Notes: a model not told the origin generated them from the sequence alone. DNA of 64,000 nt from JBAMOY01 sp037071015 (GCA_037071015.1 JBAMOY010000001.1:868001-932000); one strand, 5' to 3'; shown: positions 34,735 through 44,657, counted from the stretch's first letter. A program made the numbers and translations.

Positions 34735-35688
34735 ATGATAATCAGATTAGGCTATGTAGCCATTAGTAAAGCCCTAGATAATATTACTTCATCCAGTAGT
34801 CTAAGCTACACTAATTATTTAAAGTTACCTGAAGAAGAACGATTAAAAAAAATAGATTATACTATCCTATCAAATTTAATAGACTTAAAAAAAATTATTA
34901 ATTATAATATTAAAAATAATATTCATTTTTATCGTTTAACATCTAAATTAATTCCTTTAGCTACTCATCAAGACGTAGATTATGATTATATTAAACCTTA
35001 CCAAGCTCTTTTTCAAGAAATCGGAACGCTTATTAAAGACAATCAATTACGAGTTGATGTCCATCCTGATCAATTTGCTGTTTTAAATAGCACTAAAAAA
35101 GAAGTCGTTGACAATACTTTTGAAATTTTAAAGTATCACCATAACATTTTAAAAGCATTAAATATTAAAAATAAAATCATTATTTTACACATTGGTAGTA
35201 GTGTTCTTGGAAAAACTAATTCTCTCAAACGATTTAGTAACAATTTCAACAAACTACCCAAAGAAATTAGAGAATGTATTGCTCTAGAAAATGATGATAA
35301 AACCTATAACATTGAAGATTGCTTAACCTTATGTGAACAATTAAATATACCTATGGTTTTAGATTATCACCATTACATTTGTAATAGTGGTAATCTAGAT
35401 ATTAACACCTATTATAATCGCATTTTCAACACATGGAAAAACACTAATCCCAAAATACACTTTTCATCACCAAAAAATAAAACAAAAAAAGATATGCGTA
35501 GTCATCACGATTATATTAATCCTGATGATTTCATATTCTTTATCGATAACATTAAAAAGTTACCTTATGATGTTGATATTATGTTAGAAGCTAAAGCCAA
35601 AGATGATGCTCTATTTCGATTAGTTAGACAACTAAAATATAAAAGTAACTATCAATTTATCGATGACACTACTTTTAAGGTAGAATAA
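34735..35688 (+). CDS. uvsE: UV damage endonuclease
   Basis: UVDE/UvsE TIM-barrel endonuclease that nicks DNA 5' of UV photoproducts. Family motifs: RLGYVAIS at the start, VDVHPDQFAVLNS, IILHIGSSVLGKTNSL, IALENDDKTYNIEDCL, PMVLDYHHYICN, KIHFSSP, RSHHDYINPDDF and DIMLEAKAKDDAL. The start at 34735 is chosen because GGTGATAT lies just upstream; an ATG four codons earlier overlaps that site. The length of 317 residues is normal. In Bacillus the homologue acts with spore DNA repair. Its 3' end overlaps the converging hypothetical gene by 14 bases. Confidence 0.92.
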   Translation: MIIRLGYVAISKALDNITSSSSLSYTNYLKLPEEERLKKIDYTILSNLIDLKKIINYNIKNNIHFYRLTSKLIPLATHQDVDYDYIKPYQALFQEIGTLIKDNQLRVDVHPDQFAVLNSTKKEVVDNTFEILKYHHNILKALNIKNKIIILHIGSSVLGKTNSLKRFSNNFNKLPKEIRECIALENDDKTYNIEDCLTLCEQLNIPMVLDYHHYICNSGNLDINTYYNRIFNTWKNTNPKIHFSSPKNKTKKDMRSHHDYINPDDFIFFIDNIKKLPYDVDIMLEAKAKDDALFRLVRQLKYKSNYQFIDDTTFKVE

Positions 35689-36337
35689 TTTTCTTCTCTT
35701 TATTGTGATTTTGCTCAACTATAAAATTATAGTAAGACAAATCATTAGGTGCATCATATAAATTACGTCTCCTACTATCTAAAATATAGCCAATACTATT
35801 AACAACTTCACAATGACCTACATATAAATACCTATACAAATCACACTCAGATATTTGATCAAACGGTAAAGCAGTTTTAATAGCTTTGATAATGTTAAAA
35901 ATTAAGTCATCTTGTTTTTCGATGATTGCACTTTCTTTAATTACATTAACTTTTGCTAAAGCATCACGGTCCTTACCGATATCATTAAGACATTGATAAC
36001 GTCTATTCGCGTGACACTCAACTACGATTGTCGAAAGTTCCAACGCTAAAAATAATTCACTTAAAGTTAAAGTGCTTAATTTATTTATGTAATCTAAATT
36101 GTTAATTTGATTTATAATGTCAATGTCCGACAAGCTTCCATCGAACAATATTTCATTAGTATCTCTATTTTCTAATTTGCTTATTTCACTCATTAAAAAT
36201 TTATTTATTTGCACACCATTAAAATTATACACTTTCGTTAAAACTCTTAAAATAAAATCATAAACTTTTCTTTGCTCTAAAATGTCATTGGCCTTATAAT
36301 ATTGATAAATCAGTTTACTAATTAAATAACTATCCAT
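35675..36337 (-). CDS. Uncharacterised 220-residue helical protein
   Basis: Soluble helical protein, not recognised. No signal or membrane segment. It carries a HANRRYQCLNDIG segment and a central YLYVGHCEVVNSIGYIL segment. AGGAGG precedes the ATG immediately after the polC terminator, so it may be read through at low level or have a promoter inside the terminator region. It converges with uvsE. Confidence 0.7.
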   Translation of the reverse strand: MDSYLISKLIYQYYKANDILEQRKVYDFILRVLTKVYNFNGVQINKFLMSEISKLENRDTNEILFDGSLSDIDIINQINNLDYINKLSTLTLSELFLALELSTIVVECHANRRYQCLNDIGKDRDALAKVNVIKESAIIEKQDDLIFNIIKAIKTALPFDQISECDLYRYLYVGHCEVVNSIGYILDSRRRNLYDAPNDLSYYNFIVEQNHNKEKKIILP

Positions 36338-36349
36338 AATAAACCTCCT

Positions 36350-36384
36350 AAAAAACAGTTAATATTATATATTAACTGTTTTTT
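36350..36384. terminator. Terminator between polC and the 220-residue gene
   Basis: A 16-bp perfect stem (36350-36365 with 36369-36384), three-base loop and flanking A/T runs; on the minus strand T6 runs directly into the AGGAGG of the next gene. Confidence 0.85.
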
Positions 36385-36393
36385 GGTGTCAAA

Positions 36394-39300
36394 TTAAAAT
36401 AAACTTAATTGACTTGATTCATCCATACCTTCTAAAATACCCATACTACGAAGTTTTTCAATTAAAGTACCCGATATTTTAGCACGCTTTTGAAGATCTT
36501 CTATACTTAAGAATTCACCCTTTTCACGCTCTACAACAATATTTTTAGCTACGGTATCACCCAAACCATCAATTGAAGCAAACGGTGGATAAATTGAGGT
36601 ATCATCCTTAACATTCCAAATAGTAGAATTACTTTTATCTAATTCTATTGGTAAGAATTTAATTCCCCTTGCAGTTGCTTCCAAACAAACTTTCAAGCTT
36701 TCAAGTTGACCTAATTCTTTGTTTGTTGCTTCATATCCTTTACTTTGTATTTCAATAATCTTGTTCTTAATAGCATCATAACCTTTAATCATTGTCTCAA
36801 CATCGACATCAGTCGCTTTAGAAGTCAACCATGAAGCATAGAAATAAACAGGCATGTGAACTTTATACCAAGCAATACGAAAAGCACTAATAACATAAGC
36901 AGCCGCATGTGCTTTAGGGAACATATATTTTATTTTCTCACAAGAATCGATAAACCATTTTTCAATTCCAGCTTTTTCCATCGTTTCTCGATGTGTCTCC
37001 CAAGTTTCAGGATCTTTACTTGCCCGTCCTTTACGGACAAATTCCATAATTTTAAATGCTTTAATTGGTTCGACACCTTTATACATCAAATATACCATAA
37101 TATCATCACGACAGCCAATAACTTCTTTAAATGGAACAATCTTATTCTTAATTAATTCTTGAGCATTGCCAAGCCACACATCAGTACCATGTGATAAACC
37201 TGAAATTTTAATTAATTCAGCAAATGTCTTTGGTTTAGTTTCAGCAACCATACTTATCGTAAATGGTGTCCCAAATTCAGGTATTCCTAAAGTTCCCGTT
37301 TCACACATTATCTGGTCATTAGTTACTCCTAAAGCCTTAGTTGAAGTAAAAATACTCATCGTATCTTTATCATCAAGTGGGACTTCCAAAATATCTGTTT
37401 TAGTTAAATCTTGTATCATACGTAGCTGTGTCGGATCAGAGTGACCAAGAATATCTAGTTTAAGAACATCTTGATCAATAGCATGATAATCAAAGTGTGT
37501 TGTTCGCCATTCAGCTGTCACATCATCAGCAGGAAACTGAAAAGGAGTAAAATCAAAGACATCCATATAACCTGGAATAACAACAATTCCTCCTGGATGT
37601 TGACCAGTGGTTCTCTTAACACCTGTACACCCAATAGCCAGTCTTTCTACTTCAGCAGTCCGCATTGAAATACCCTTATCCTCACAATATCCTTTAACAT
37701 AACCAAAGGCAGTTTTATCCGCTACTGTACCAATTGTTCCGGCTCGATAAACATTGTCTTCACCAAATAATACCTTAGTATAAGCATGCGCTGAAGCTTG
37801 ATTTAAATCAGAAAAATTTAAATCGATATCAGGTACTTTATCTGCATTAAACCCTAAGAAAGTCGCAAATGGCATATCTTGACCATCTTTATACAGACTA
37901 GTTCCACATACTGGACAAGCCTTATCCGGCAAATCAAAACCGCTAGAATAATCAGCTCCCAATGGTTTACCATTATCATCATTAAAGATACTATGTTGAC
38001 AATTCTTACAACGATAATGTGCTGGCAAAGGATTAACCTCGGTTATCCCCATCATCGTCGCCACAAAACTAGAACCAACAGATCCACGTGAACCTACCAA
38101 ATAACCGTCATCATTTGAATGTTTTACTAACTTTTGAGCAATCAAATAGATAACATCAAAGCCACCACCAATTATACCACCCAAATTTTTCTTAACCTTT
38201 TTATCTAACTCAGCCTCGGTTAATTCTTCTGTTTCTTTGCTTTTAATATTACTACGAATTAATTCTTTAACCGCATCAAAACCATTCAAAATAGTTTCAT
38301 GCACTCGTTTAAAAATTTCATCATCAAGTTGTTGTTCATCGATATTACCATCTGTTAATAGTAAATCTTTAATACTATTATATACTCCATCACCATACAA
38401 CTCTTTCGCAATTCGTTCTTCAATATTGTGTGGAAGTGGATCACCATACCATTCTTTGGCTTTATCATAAACCAATTCTGTCACCGTTTCAACTGACTTA
38501 TCAATTTTAGGTGAGAATGGAACCCCACCTGTTTCAATTATAACCTCAATAATTTCCACCATATCAGCAATTTTGTTAGGATTAGTAACAACTAATTCAT
38601 AAGCTTTATCATTACCTAAATAAGCAAAATCGCCTAACATTTCTGCAGTAGTACGAAAATGATTACTTGGAATAGAAGTGATATTATTTCGAGCTAGTGG
38701 ATGTCTACCACCACCCGGTACTTTTTGGTTGACAATTATTTCACGATATATTTTGTCATCTCGATGTAAATGATGAACATCGCCTGTCGCTACTACCATT
38801 TTACCAGCATCATCAGCAACTCTAATAATCTTCTTTATATTTTCAATAATTTCATTTTGATTTTCAAAATCCTTCATTTGTAATAAATGATCGTAACACT
38901 CTAGTGGTTGCACTTCAACATAATCGTAAAAATTAATAACATTCGCTAACTCTTCTTCACTTTTTGATCGAGCTAAAGTAAAAACTTCTCCCTCATAACA
39001 ACCACTACCAATTAATAATCCCTCACGTAAACGACTAATCTCGCTACGTAAAATTCGTGGTGTTTTATATAAATATTTAGTATTAGCTAAACTAATAATT
39101 TTAAATAGATTTTTTAACCCAACCTTATTACGCGTTAAAATATTAATATGACAACCCCGACCATATTTATGAATTTCATCCTTTGATACTAATTTATCCA
39201 ACTCGTTCATTTTTTCAATATTACGATCGTTTAATTTCTTTAACATTTTATGAAAAACAAGTGCTGTCCCTTCAGCATCGTAATCAGCACGGTGATGTGC

Positions 39301-40464
39301 TGTCTCATCCCAAGGAACATTATATCGCTTAACTAAAGCCGATAAACTATGACGGGCAAATCCCGTATCTAATGTTCGTGATAATTCTAAAGTATCGATT
39401 ACAGGATTATTAAATTCACCCAAATTATATTTTAATAAAGCCATTTCTAAGAATGATACATCAAATTTGGCATTGTGAGCCACCATTGGTAAATCACCAT
39501 ACCACGCCTTAAAACGTTTAATCGCATTTTCCTCGGTGTCTTTATCTTCTAGCATTTCATCAGTTATATTGGTAACCTCAATTATTTTACTAGCTAACTT
39601 ATGACCTGGATTAACTAATTCATCATAACGGTCAATAATTTCGCCGTTATTGATTTTTACTGCTCCTATTTCGATAATTGAATCTTTACCGCCAGCATTG
39701 AATCCCGTCGTTTCAAAGTCAAATACAACGTACGTATTGTCCAATAAAACTGTATCATTCGGCCTAGTTACAATATCGACAGAATCATCAATCATAAATA
39801 ATTCAGTTCCATAAATGGCTTTAAATTTATCTTCCTCTTTTTCAATACCTTTGTTAAAATCACAGACAGTATGATAAACATCAGGAAAAGCTTGAACGCC
39901 ATTATGATCGGTAATAGCAATAGCTTTATGCCCCCACTTTTTGGCTGTTTTTAATAATTCTTTCGCTTGAACTACACCATCCATCTGACTCATCATAGTA
40001 TGAGCATGAAGTTCAACTCTCTTAACTGGTGCTTCATCTTTAATTTCTTCATTTTCACGCTCTAAAACATTAATATCACGAATATTTAAAGTCAATTCTT
40101 TACTGTACGCATCGTCTTTAACCCCACCACGAAACGTAAACCAACTACTCTTTTTTAACCCTTTCTTTATTGTTTTAAATTCCTCGTCATCATGAATAAA
40201 TAACTTACCATAAATACTATCTGTATAATCAGTAATCTTCAAGGTCATAATTTTTAAACCGGTTTTCGTCTCAATGACATCATCACCAAAAATTGTTCCT
40301 TCAATAGTAACATTATTCATTGGTGTAATAATATTTTTAATAATCTCCACTTCGTCATCAATGACTCTACCCATTACTACTGCTTCATTATCTCTATCGA
40401 CAATTAATGGCCGATGCTCTTTAGGAATAAATTTACTCTTCTTTTTCTTCAGCCTTTGGTACAA
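36394..40464 (-). CDS. polC: DNA polymerase III PolC, main part (OB, PHP, exonuclease, polymerase)
   Basis: Replicative Gram-positive DNA polymerase. Order: OB-fold (about 50-130), PHP domain (VELHAHTMMSQMDG), inserted DEDD 3'-5' exonuclease (VVFDFETTGFNAGG to HHRADYDAEGTALVF), rest of PHP, zinc motif (CKNCQHS and CPVCGTS) and polymerase core (GSRGSVGSSFVATMMG, PDIDLNFS, the TTGQHPGGIVV motif), ending near the clamp-binding SQLSLF. The 1356-residue frame lacks the usual N-terminal domain, which is encoded by the overlapping upstream frame. The frame opens with TTG and no ribosome site, so how this part is initiated is unclear: a frameshift, coupling or a sequence error. Confidence 0.93.
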   Translation of the reverse strand: MYQRLKKKKSKFIPKEHRPLIVDRDNEAVVMGRVIDDEVEIIKNIITPMNNVTIEGTIFGDDVIETKTGLKIMTLKITDYTDSIYGKLFIHDDEEFKTIKKGLKKSSWFTFRGGVKDDAYSKELTLNIRDINVLERENEEIKDEAPVKRVELHAHTMMSQMDGVVQAKELLKTAKKWGHKAIAITDHNGVQAFPDVYHTVCDFNKGIEKEEDKFKAIYGTELFMIDDSVDIVTRPNDTVLLDNTYVVFDFETTGFNAGGKDSIIEIGAVKINNGEIIDRYDELVNPGHKLASKIIEVTNITDEMLEDKDTEENAIKRFKAWYGDLPMVAHNAKFDVSFLEMALLKYNLGEFNNPVIDTLELSRTLDTGFARHSLSALVKRYNVPWDETAHHRADYDAEGTALVFHKMLKKLNDRNIEKMNELDKLVSKDEIHKYGRGCHINILTRNKVGLKNLFKIISLANTKYLYKTPRILRSEISRLREGLLIGSGCYEGEVFTLARSKSEEELANVINFYDYVEVQPLECYDHLLQMKDFENQNEIIENIKKIIRVADDAGKMVVATGDVHHLHRDDKIYREIIVNQKVPGGGRHPLARNNITSIPSNHFRTTAEMLGDFAYLGNDKAYELVVTNPNKIADMVEIIEVIIETGGVPFSPKIDKSVETVTELVYDKAKEWYGDPLPHNIEERIAKELYGDGVYNSIKDLLLTDGNIDEQQLDDEIFKRVHETILNGFDAVKELIRSNIKSKETEELTEAELDKKVKKNLGGIIGGGFDVIYLIAQKLVKHSNDDGYLVGSRGSVGSSFVATMMGITEVNPLPAHYRCKNCQHSIFNDDNGKPLGADYSSGFDLPDKACPVCGTSLYKDGQDMPFATFLGFNADKVPDIDLNFSDLNQASAHAYTKVLFGEDNVYRAGTIGTVADKTAFGYVKGYCEDKGISMRTAEVERLAIGCTGVKRTTGQHPGGIVVIPGYMDVFDFTPFQFPADDVTAEWRTTHFDYHAIDQDVLKLDILGHSDPTQLRMIQDLTKTDILEVPLDDKDTMSIFTSTKALGVTNDQIMCETGTLGIPEFGTPFTISMVAETKPKTFAELIKISGLSHGTDVWLGNAQELIKNKIVPFKEVIGCRDDIMVYLMYKGVEPIKAFKIMEFVRKGRASKDPETWETHRETMEKAGIEKWFIDSCEKIKYMFPKAHAAAYVISAFRIAWYKVHMPVYFYASWLTSKATDVDVETMIKGYDAIKNKIIEIQSKGYEATNKELGQLESLKVCLEATARGIKFLPIELDKSNSTIWNVKDDTSIYPPFASIDGLGDTVAKNIVVEREKGEFLSIEDLQKRAKISGTLIEKLRSMGILEGMDESSQLSLF

Positions 40465-41014
40465 CTACTGGTTCTTTGGGTAATACAATATTAGGTTGCA
40501 TAGCCTCTGTTATCTCTTTATTTATATTAACATTTAAATTAGAATCAATAACAATACTGATATTTAAATCAGCATAACCAGCCTTAATAAATTTTTCTAA
40601 TAAGACATCTTTAATATCTAATATTTGCCGTTCTTCGGCTTTATTAGCTACTAAAATGTCGATCTGTTTATCTGTAATAACAATTGCATCATCGCTAATT
40701 AGGCCAATTAAAGGTCTTTCTTTAATAATCATCTGCATAAAATAGTGCAAATAATCTTTTATTAAATCAGTATTTACATTTTTAACATCAAATATAGCAG
40801 TTACTGTTTTAATAGTTGGAAAAGCTTTAATCAAACTACAATTAAAAACATCATATATATTAACAGGTAAGTTAGTATCCAAAGTGATTAAAAATTTATA
40901 ATTATCCTTATCCTTATTTCCAACAATTCTAGTCAAAAAGGCACCATTAAAATAATGACAGTCACTATCATTTAGCTTAATTTGTTTTAATAGAATTTCC
41001 ATTTTATCCTGCAT
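40433..41014 (-). CDS. polC: PolC N-terminal domain, separate reading frame
   Basis: A 193-residue product that looks like the N-terminal domain of PolC (repeated beta segments YFNGAFLTRIVG, YKFLITLDTNLPVNIYDVF, and a DYLHYFMQ helix). It ends in a low-complexity tail (VVVPKAEEKEE), just where the next frame picks up the PolC linker (KKKKSKFIPKEHRP). The two frames overlap by 32 bases across an A-rich stretch. A +1 shift at the TAA stop (GAG-TAA-A) would join them into one protein of about 1535 residues. GGTGG precedes the ATG at 41014. Domain identity is inferred from position and pattern. Confidence 0.75.
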   Translation of the reverse strand: MQDKMEILLKQIKLNDSDCHYFNGAFLTRIVGNKDKDNYKFLITLDTNLPVNIYDVFNCSLIKAFPTIKTVTAIFDVKNVNTDLIKDYLHYFMQMIIKERPLIGLISDDAIVITDKQIDILVANKAEERQILDIKDVLLEKFIKAGYADLNISIVIDSNLNVNINKEITEAMQPNIVLPKEPVVVPKAEEKEE

Positions 41015-41040
41015 ATTACCACCAATATTTATTGTATCAA

Positions 41041-41075
41041 AAAAAAGATTAATAATAAACAATTATTAATCTTTT
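41041..41075 (-). terminator. Terminator after the 141-residue gene
   Basis: A 14-bp perfect stem (41043-41056 with 41062-41075) followed by eight T on the minus strand. Confidence 0.85.
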
Positions 41076-41097
41076 CAAATCATTATTATTTAACTGA

Positions 41098-41523
41098 TTA
41101 TACTGGAATATTAGAAAATTTAGGCTTTTTTACTTTTTGAAATGACATTTGACCCAAATCATCATTCGCAGTTGATAATTCATTTTTGATAACTTCTATC
41201 TCTCCATCAAAATACACTTTAAATCTCTTACCAAAAATCATTTCTTGTTGCGCTATCCAATTATTAATAAACAATATTGGATTTTCAGCACTATTATATC
41301 CTGCTTTTAATTCTATTAAATCAAGCTCAATAAATTGACGATTCTTAAGTAAAAGTTTCGTTCTAGCATTATTCAAAGCGGAAACGATTTTATAATCTGG
41401 AACGATTTCTCCATTCAAATACTCCGATAACGATTTTACCTCTTCCCATGATGATAAAGCATTCATTCCTGTAATCACGTTAAGTATTGTCGCTAATTTA
41501 TATTCTCTATACATTTCTCTCAA
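41098..41523 (-). CDS. Uncharacterised 141-residue protein
   Basis: Soluble protein, not recognised. It has N-terminal helices (EYKLATILNVITGMNALSSW) and a basic C-terminal tail (FQKVKKPKFSNIPV). Two starts are possible: TTG at 41523 with AAAGGATG eight bases upstream, or ATG at 41514 with only GAGAGAA. A strong promoter with TGTC-type repeats is upstream and a terminator follows, so it is a well-defined single-gene unit. Confidence 0.65.
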   Translation of the reverse strand: MREMYREYKLATILNVITGMNALSSWEEVKSLSEYLNGEIVPDYKIVSALNNARTKLLLKNRQFIELDLIELKAGYNSAENPILFINNWIAQQEMIFGKRFKVYFDGEIEVIKNELSTANDDLGQMSFQKVKKPKFSNIPV

Positions 41524-41556
41524 TTAAATCATCCTTTCTTTAGGCGAACGTTCAAA

Positions 41557-41585
41557 ATTATAGCACATTTTTTATCTTTATGCAA
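41557..41585 (-). promoter_or_regulatory. SigA promoter of the 141-residue gene
   Basis: TTGCAT (41580-41585), 17-base spacer, TATAAT (41557-41562) preceded by TGC. Further upstream are TGTCTAA (41594-41600), TGTCTTA (41615-41621) and TGTCGAA (41640-41646), which resemble Spo0A boxes to a decreasing or varying degree. Confidence 0.7.
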
Positions 41586-41659
41586 ATAAAATTTGTCTAA
41601 AGACGCAATTTTTTTGTCTTAAACACAACTTATTTTCACTGTCGAAGATTTTATCCATA

Positions 41660-41687
41660 ATAAAAGAGATAATTTCCTATCCCTTTT
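41660..41687 (-). terminator. Probable terminator of dnaJ
   Basis: AAAGGGATA with TATCTCTTT (one G-U pair) on the minus strand, followed by TTTATTAT; 42 bases after the dnaJ stop. Confidence 0.5.
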
Positions 41688-41728
41688 TCACATATTTTTT
41701 AACAAAACAGCCACTTTTCATTAATAAT

Positions 41729-42835
41729 TTATAAATATTTATTAAATTTCTTAAACTCACCACTATCTTCTAAATTAGTTTTAGCTAGTTGCTCAAATAA
41801 TTTCTTTTGATCACGACTTAACTTTTTCGGACTAATTACTTTCAAAATAACATACATATCACCCGGACGATGATTATGAACATTTTCAATACCTTTGCCC
41901 TTTAAACGGTGTTTATCACCGGTATTACTGCCCGCTGGAATAGATAGTTTAACATTACCATATAAAGTTGGCACTTCCTTCTTACAACCTAAAACCGCTT
42001 CAGTAATTGTCAAAGGAAGTTCAATATAAATATCATCCTCATCACGACGATATAAATCATGATTTTCAACAATAAATTCTAAATAAATATCGCCATTCGG
42101 TCCGCCATTAACACCAGCTTCACCTTTACCACTTAAACGTAATTGGCTACCATTATCAACTCCAGCTGGAATTTTAACATCTAATGTTTTATTAACTCGA
42201 ACATTACCTTTACCACGACAATGATTGCAAATACGATCAAAAGATTTTCCTTTACCATGACATTTTGGACAACTTGTCTTAGTCATAAAGGCTCCTAATA
42301 AAGTTCTTTGTTCGGTTGTGACATAACCACTACCATGACATTCTGAACAGGTTGTTTCACCAAAACCACCTTTACCATGGCACTCATCACAAGTTTCAGT
42401 AACATCAGTATTAATTGCTTTGGTAGTCCCAAAAGCAGCCTCGATGAACGTTAATCGTACTCGAAGTAACTTATCATTCCCACGCTGTGGACGATTACTT
42501 CTACTATTCCCCCTAGAACCAAAGCCAAAGCCACCACCAAATAAATCACCAAAAATATCGGAAAAATCAAAGTCTGAAAAATCAAAACCACCCATACCGC
42601 CTGCACCATTATTTTCAAAAGCGGCATGCCCAAATTGATCATATTGACTTCTCTTAGAACTATCAGATAATACCGCATATGCTTCTTGCGCTTCTTTAAA
42701 TTTCTCGGCCGCATCCGGTTCTTTAGAAACATCTGGGTGATATTTTTTAGCTAGTTTTCGGAAAGCACTTTTTATTTCTGTTTCGCTGGCATCTTTACTA
42801 ACACCCAAAACTTCATAATAATCACGTTTATTCAT
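41729..42835 (-). CDS. dnaJ: Chaperone DnaJ
   Basis: Hsp40 co-chaperone that delivers substrates to DnaK and stimulates its ATPase. The 368-residue protein has a J domain (1-70) with the HPD tripeptide in KKYHPDVS, a Gly/Phe-rich linker (about 75-110), four zinc-binding CxxCxGxG repeats (CDECHGKG, CSECHGSG, CPKCHGKG, CNHCRGKG) and the C-terminal substrate domain. It is the last gene of the hrcA-grpE-dnaK-pepF-dnaJ cluster, 19 bases after pepF. Confidence 0.96.
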   Translation of the reverse strand: MNKRDYYEVLGVSKDASETEIKSAFRKLAKKYHPDVSKEPDAAEKFKEAQEAYAVLSDSSKRSQYDQFGHAAFENNGAGGMGGFDFSDFDFSDIFGDLFGGGFGFGSRGNSRSNRPQRGNDKLLRVRLTFIEAAFGTTKAINTDVTETCDECHGKGGFGETTCSECHGSGYVTTEQRTLLGAFMTKTSCPKCHGKGKSFDRICNHCRGKGNVRVNKTLDVKIPAGVDNGSQLRLSGKGEAGVNGGPNGDIYLEFIVENHDLYRRDEDDIYIELPLTITEAVLGCKKEVPTLYGNVKLSIPAGSNTGDKHRLKGKGIENVHNHRPGDMYVILKVISPKKLSRDQKKLFEQLAKTNLEDSGEFKKFNKYL

Positions 42836-42854
42836 AACATACTCCTTTCTACTA

Positions 42855-44657
42855 CTAAGATTCTATAATTTTTTTTAACTCTTCTAATTTCTCTCTAAAC
42901 ATTGCTATTGCTTTTTCAATCGGTTCGCCCGTTGTCATATCAACACCGCATTTTTTCAAGATATTTAATGGATAATCATTGCCACCACTGCTCAAAAACA
43001 TTAAATAATTATCTAAAGCTCCTGGCTTATTATCTAGAATATCCTTAGAAATAGCAAGGGCTGCTGAAAGACCAGTTGCATATTTGTACACATAAAATGA
43101 AGTGTAGAAATGTGGAATTCGTGCCCACTCATATCTTATTAAATCATCACTAATAATATTTTCACCATAATATAATTTATTTAAATTATAATAGGTATTA
43201 CTGAATTCTTCTGCTGTTAAAGGAATGTTAGCTTGATATTTATCATGCATAATCATTTCAAATTCAGCAAACATTGTTTGTCTAAAAATAGTCGTACGAA
43301 CCTTATCTAAAAACTCGGTTAGATATAGAATTTTCTCTTTCTTTGTTTTTGCGTGTTTATATAAATAATCATTCAAAAATGTTTCATTTACGGTTGAAGC
43401 TATTTCAGCTAAAAAAATAGGATATTGATGATAAACATATGTCTGATTTAAATTAGAATAAAAACTATGCATTGAATGTCCCAATTCATGAGCAGCCGTA
43501 CTAACTGAATCAATCGTACCATCATAATTCAAAAGTAAATACGGTTTACTTTGATAAGTACCCCAACTATAGGCACCTGATTTTTTACCAACATTAGGAT
43601 AAATATCGATCCATTTCTCTTTAAAAGCCTTTTCTAAATCGTTAATATATTTATTACCCAAAGGTCTTAAAGCGTCAAAAATTATCTGTTTAGCTTCTTC
43701 AAAAGGAATATTTCGTTTATCACTATCAACTAGATCAACATAAATATCATACATATGCATTTCTTCTAAATTTAGAACCTTTTTACGAAGTCGCATATAT
43801 TCATACATTGCATCCATGTTATCATGAATAATCGCAATTAATTTTTTGTAAACATTTATGTTTATATTATCACCATACAAAGCCATTTCTAATGGGTTTG
43901 TATACTTTTTGACACTGCTCAAAAAGTAATTTTCCTTAATATTACCTTTAAGTGATGACGAAAAAGTATTCTGTAACCTTTTAAAATAATTAAACATATG
44001 GTTAAAGGCCTCTATTCGAACCTCACGTTTTTTTGAATTCATATATCGGTTATAATTACTATTTGTTAGTTCGATCTCCACACCATCTTCATCTTTAATT
44101 GTCCCAAGATTAATATCTGTATTATCTAAATTATAAAAGACATCACTACCAGTACCAAAAGCTGAAGTTGCTTTAGATACGATCTCCTCTTCTTTTGGAC
44201 TTAAAGTATGATCGACATAACGATACAATTTTTCAAAAAAGAAAGCATATTTATGTAAACGCTCATCAGAAGCAATTAAAGCTTGCATCTCATCATAACT
44301 AGTCATTAATATTTCAGGTACTATAAAAGATAAACGATCACTAATATCTTCATTTAATTTTTCAATCATTATCTTTCTTGCTTGTTTATCACTATCAACA
44401 GATTCACTATCAAAATCCATACCTGCATATACATATAAATTTTCTAACTGAATATCAATTTTTTCATCTAAAGTTAAAAATTTATATAAACTGTCTGCAC
44501 TATCGACAATGTGGCCCTTAAACTGTTCTAGATTTGCAACATCGTTTAATAAGTCGTCCCGTGTTTTTAAAAAAGATTTTTCATCTTGAAACAGTGCTGT
44601 TAAATCCCACTTATATTCATCATTAATCTCACAACGTTTTTTTAATTTAGTTTCCAT
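42855..44657 (-). CDS. pepF: Oligoendopeptidase F (M3B)
   Basis: Zinc metallopeptidase of the M3 family cleaving short peptides in the cytoplasm. The active site HELGH lies in STAAHELGHSMHSFYS, with the downstream Glu in FLAEIASTVNETF. The 600-residue length is normal. AAGGAGA precedes the ATG at 44657; the longer frame upstream includes that site. It sits between dnaK and dnaJ, an unusual place, so it is probably heat-shock co-expressed. An imperfect GAGAAGT hairpin lies between dnaK and this gene (44676-44703), without a T-run. Confidence 0.93.
   Translation of the reverse strand: METKLKKRCEINDEYKWDLTALFQDEKSFLKTRDDLLNDVANLEQFKGHIVDSADSLYKFLTLDEKIDIQLENLYVYAGMDFDSESVDSDKQARKIMIEKLNEDISDRLSFIVPEILMTSYDEMQALIASDERLHKYAFFFEKLYRYVDHTLSPKEEEIVSKATSAFGTGSDVFYNLDNTDINLGTIKDEDGVEIELTNSNYNRYMNSKKREVRIEAFNHMFNYFKRLQNTFSSSLKGNIKENYFLSSVKKYTNPLEMALYGDNININVYKKLIAIIHDNMDAMYEYMRLRKKVLNLEEMHMYDIYVDLVDSDKRNIPFEEAKQIIFDALRPLGNKYINDLEKAFKEKWIDIYPNVGKKSGAYSWGTYQSKPYLLLNYDGTIDSVSTAAHELGHSMHSFYSNLNQTYVYHQYPIFLAEIASTVNETFLNDYLYKHAKTKKEKILYLTEFLDKVRTTIFRQTMFAEFEMIMHDKYQANIPLTAEEFSNTYYNLNKLYYGENIISDDLIRYEWARIPHFYTSFYVYKYATGLSAALAISKDILDNKPGALDNYLMFLSSGGNDYPLNILKKCGVDMTTGEPIEKAIAMFREKLEELKKIIES

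Noticed and set aside
35990..36030. TGTCGAA-like sequence (Spo0A core) at about 36029
   Set aside because: Lies within the coding region of the 220-residue gene, single and not in a promoter; chance match.
36856..38470. Several plus-strand ORFs of 65-99 residues inside polC
   Set aside because: All lie opposite conserved PolC motifs and lack ribosome sites; antisense shadows.
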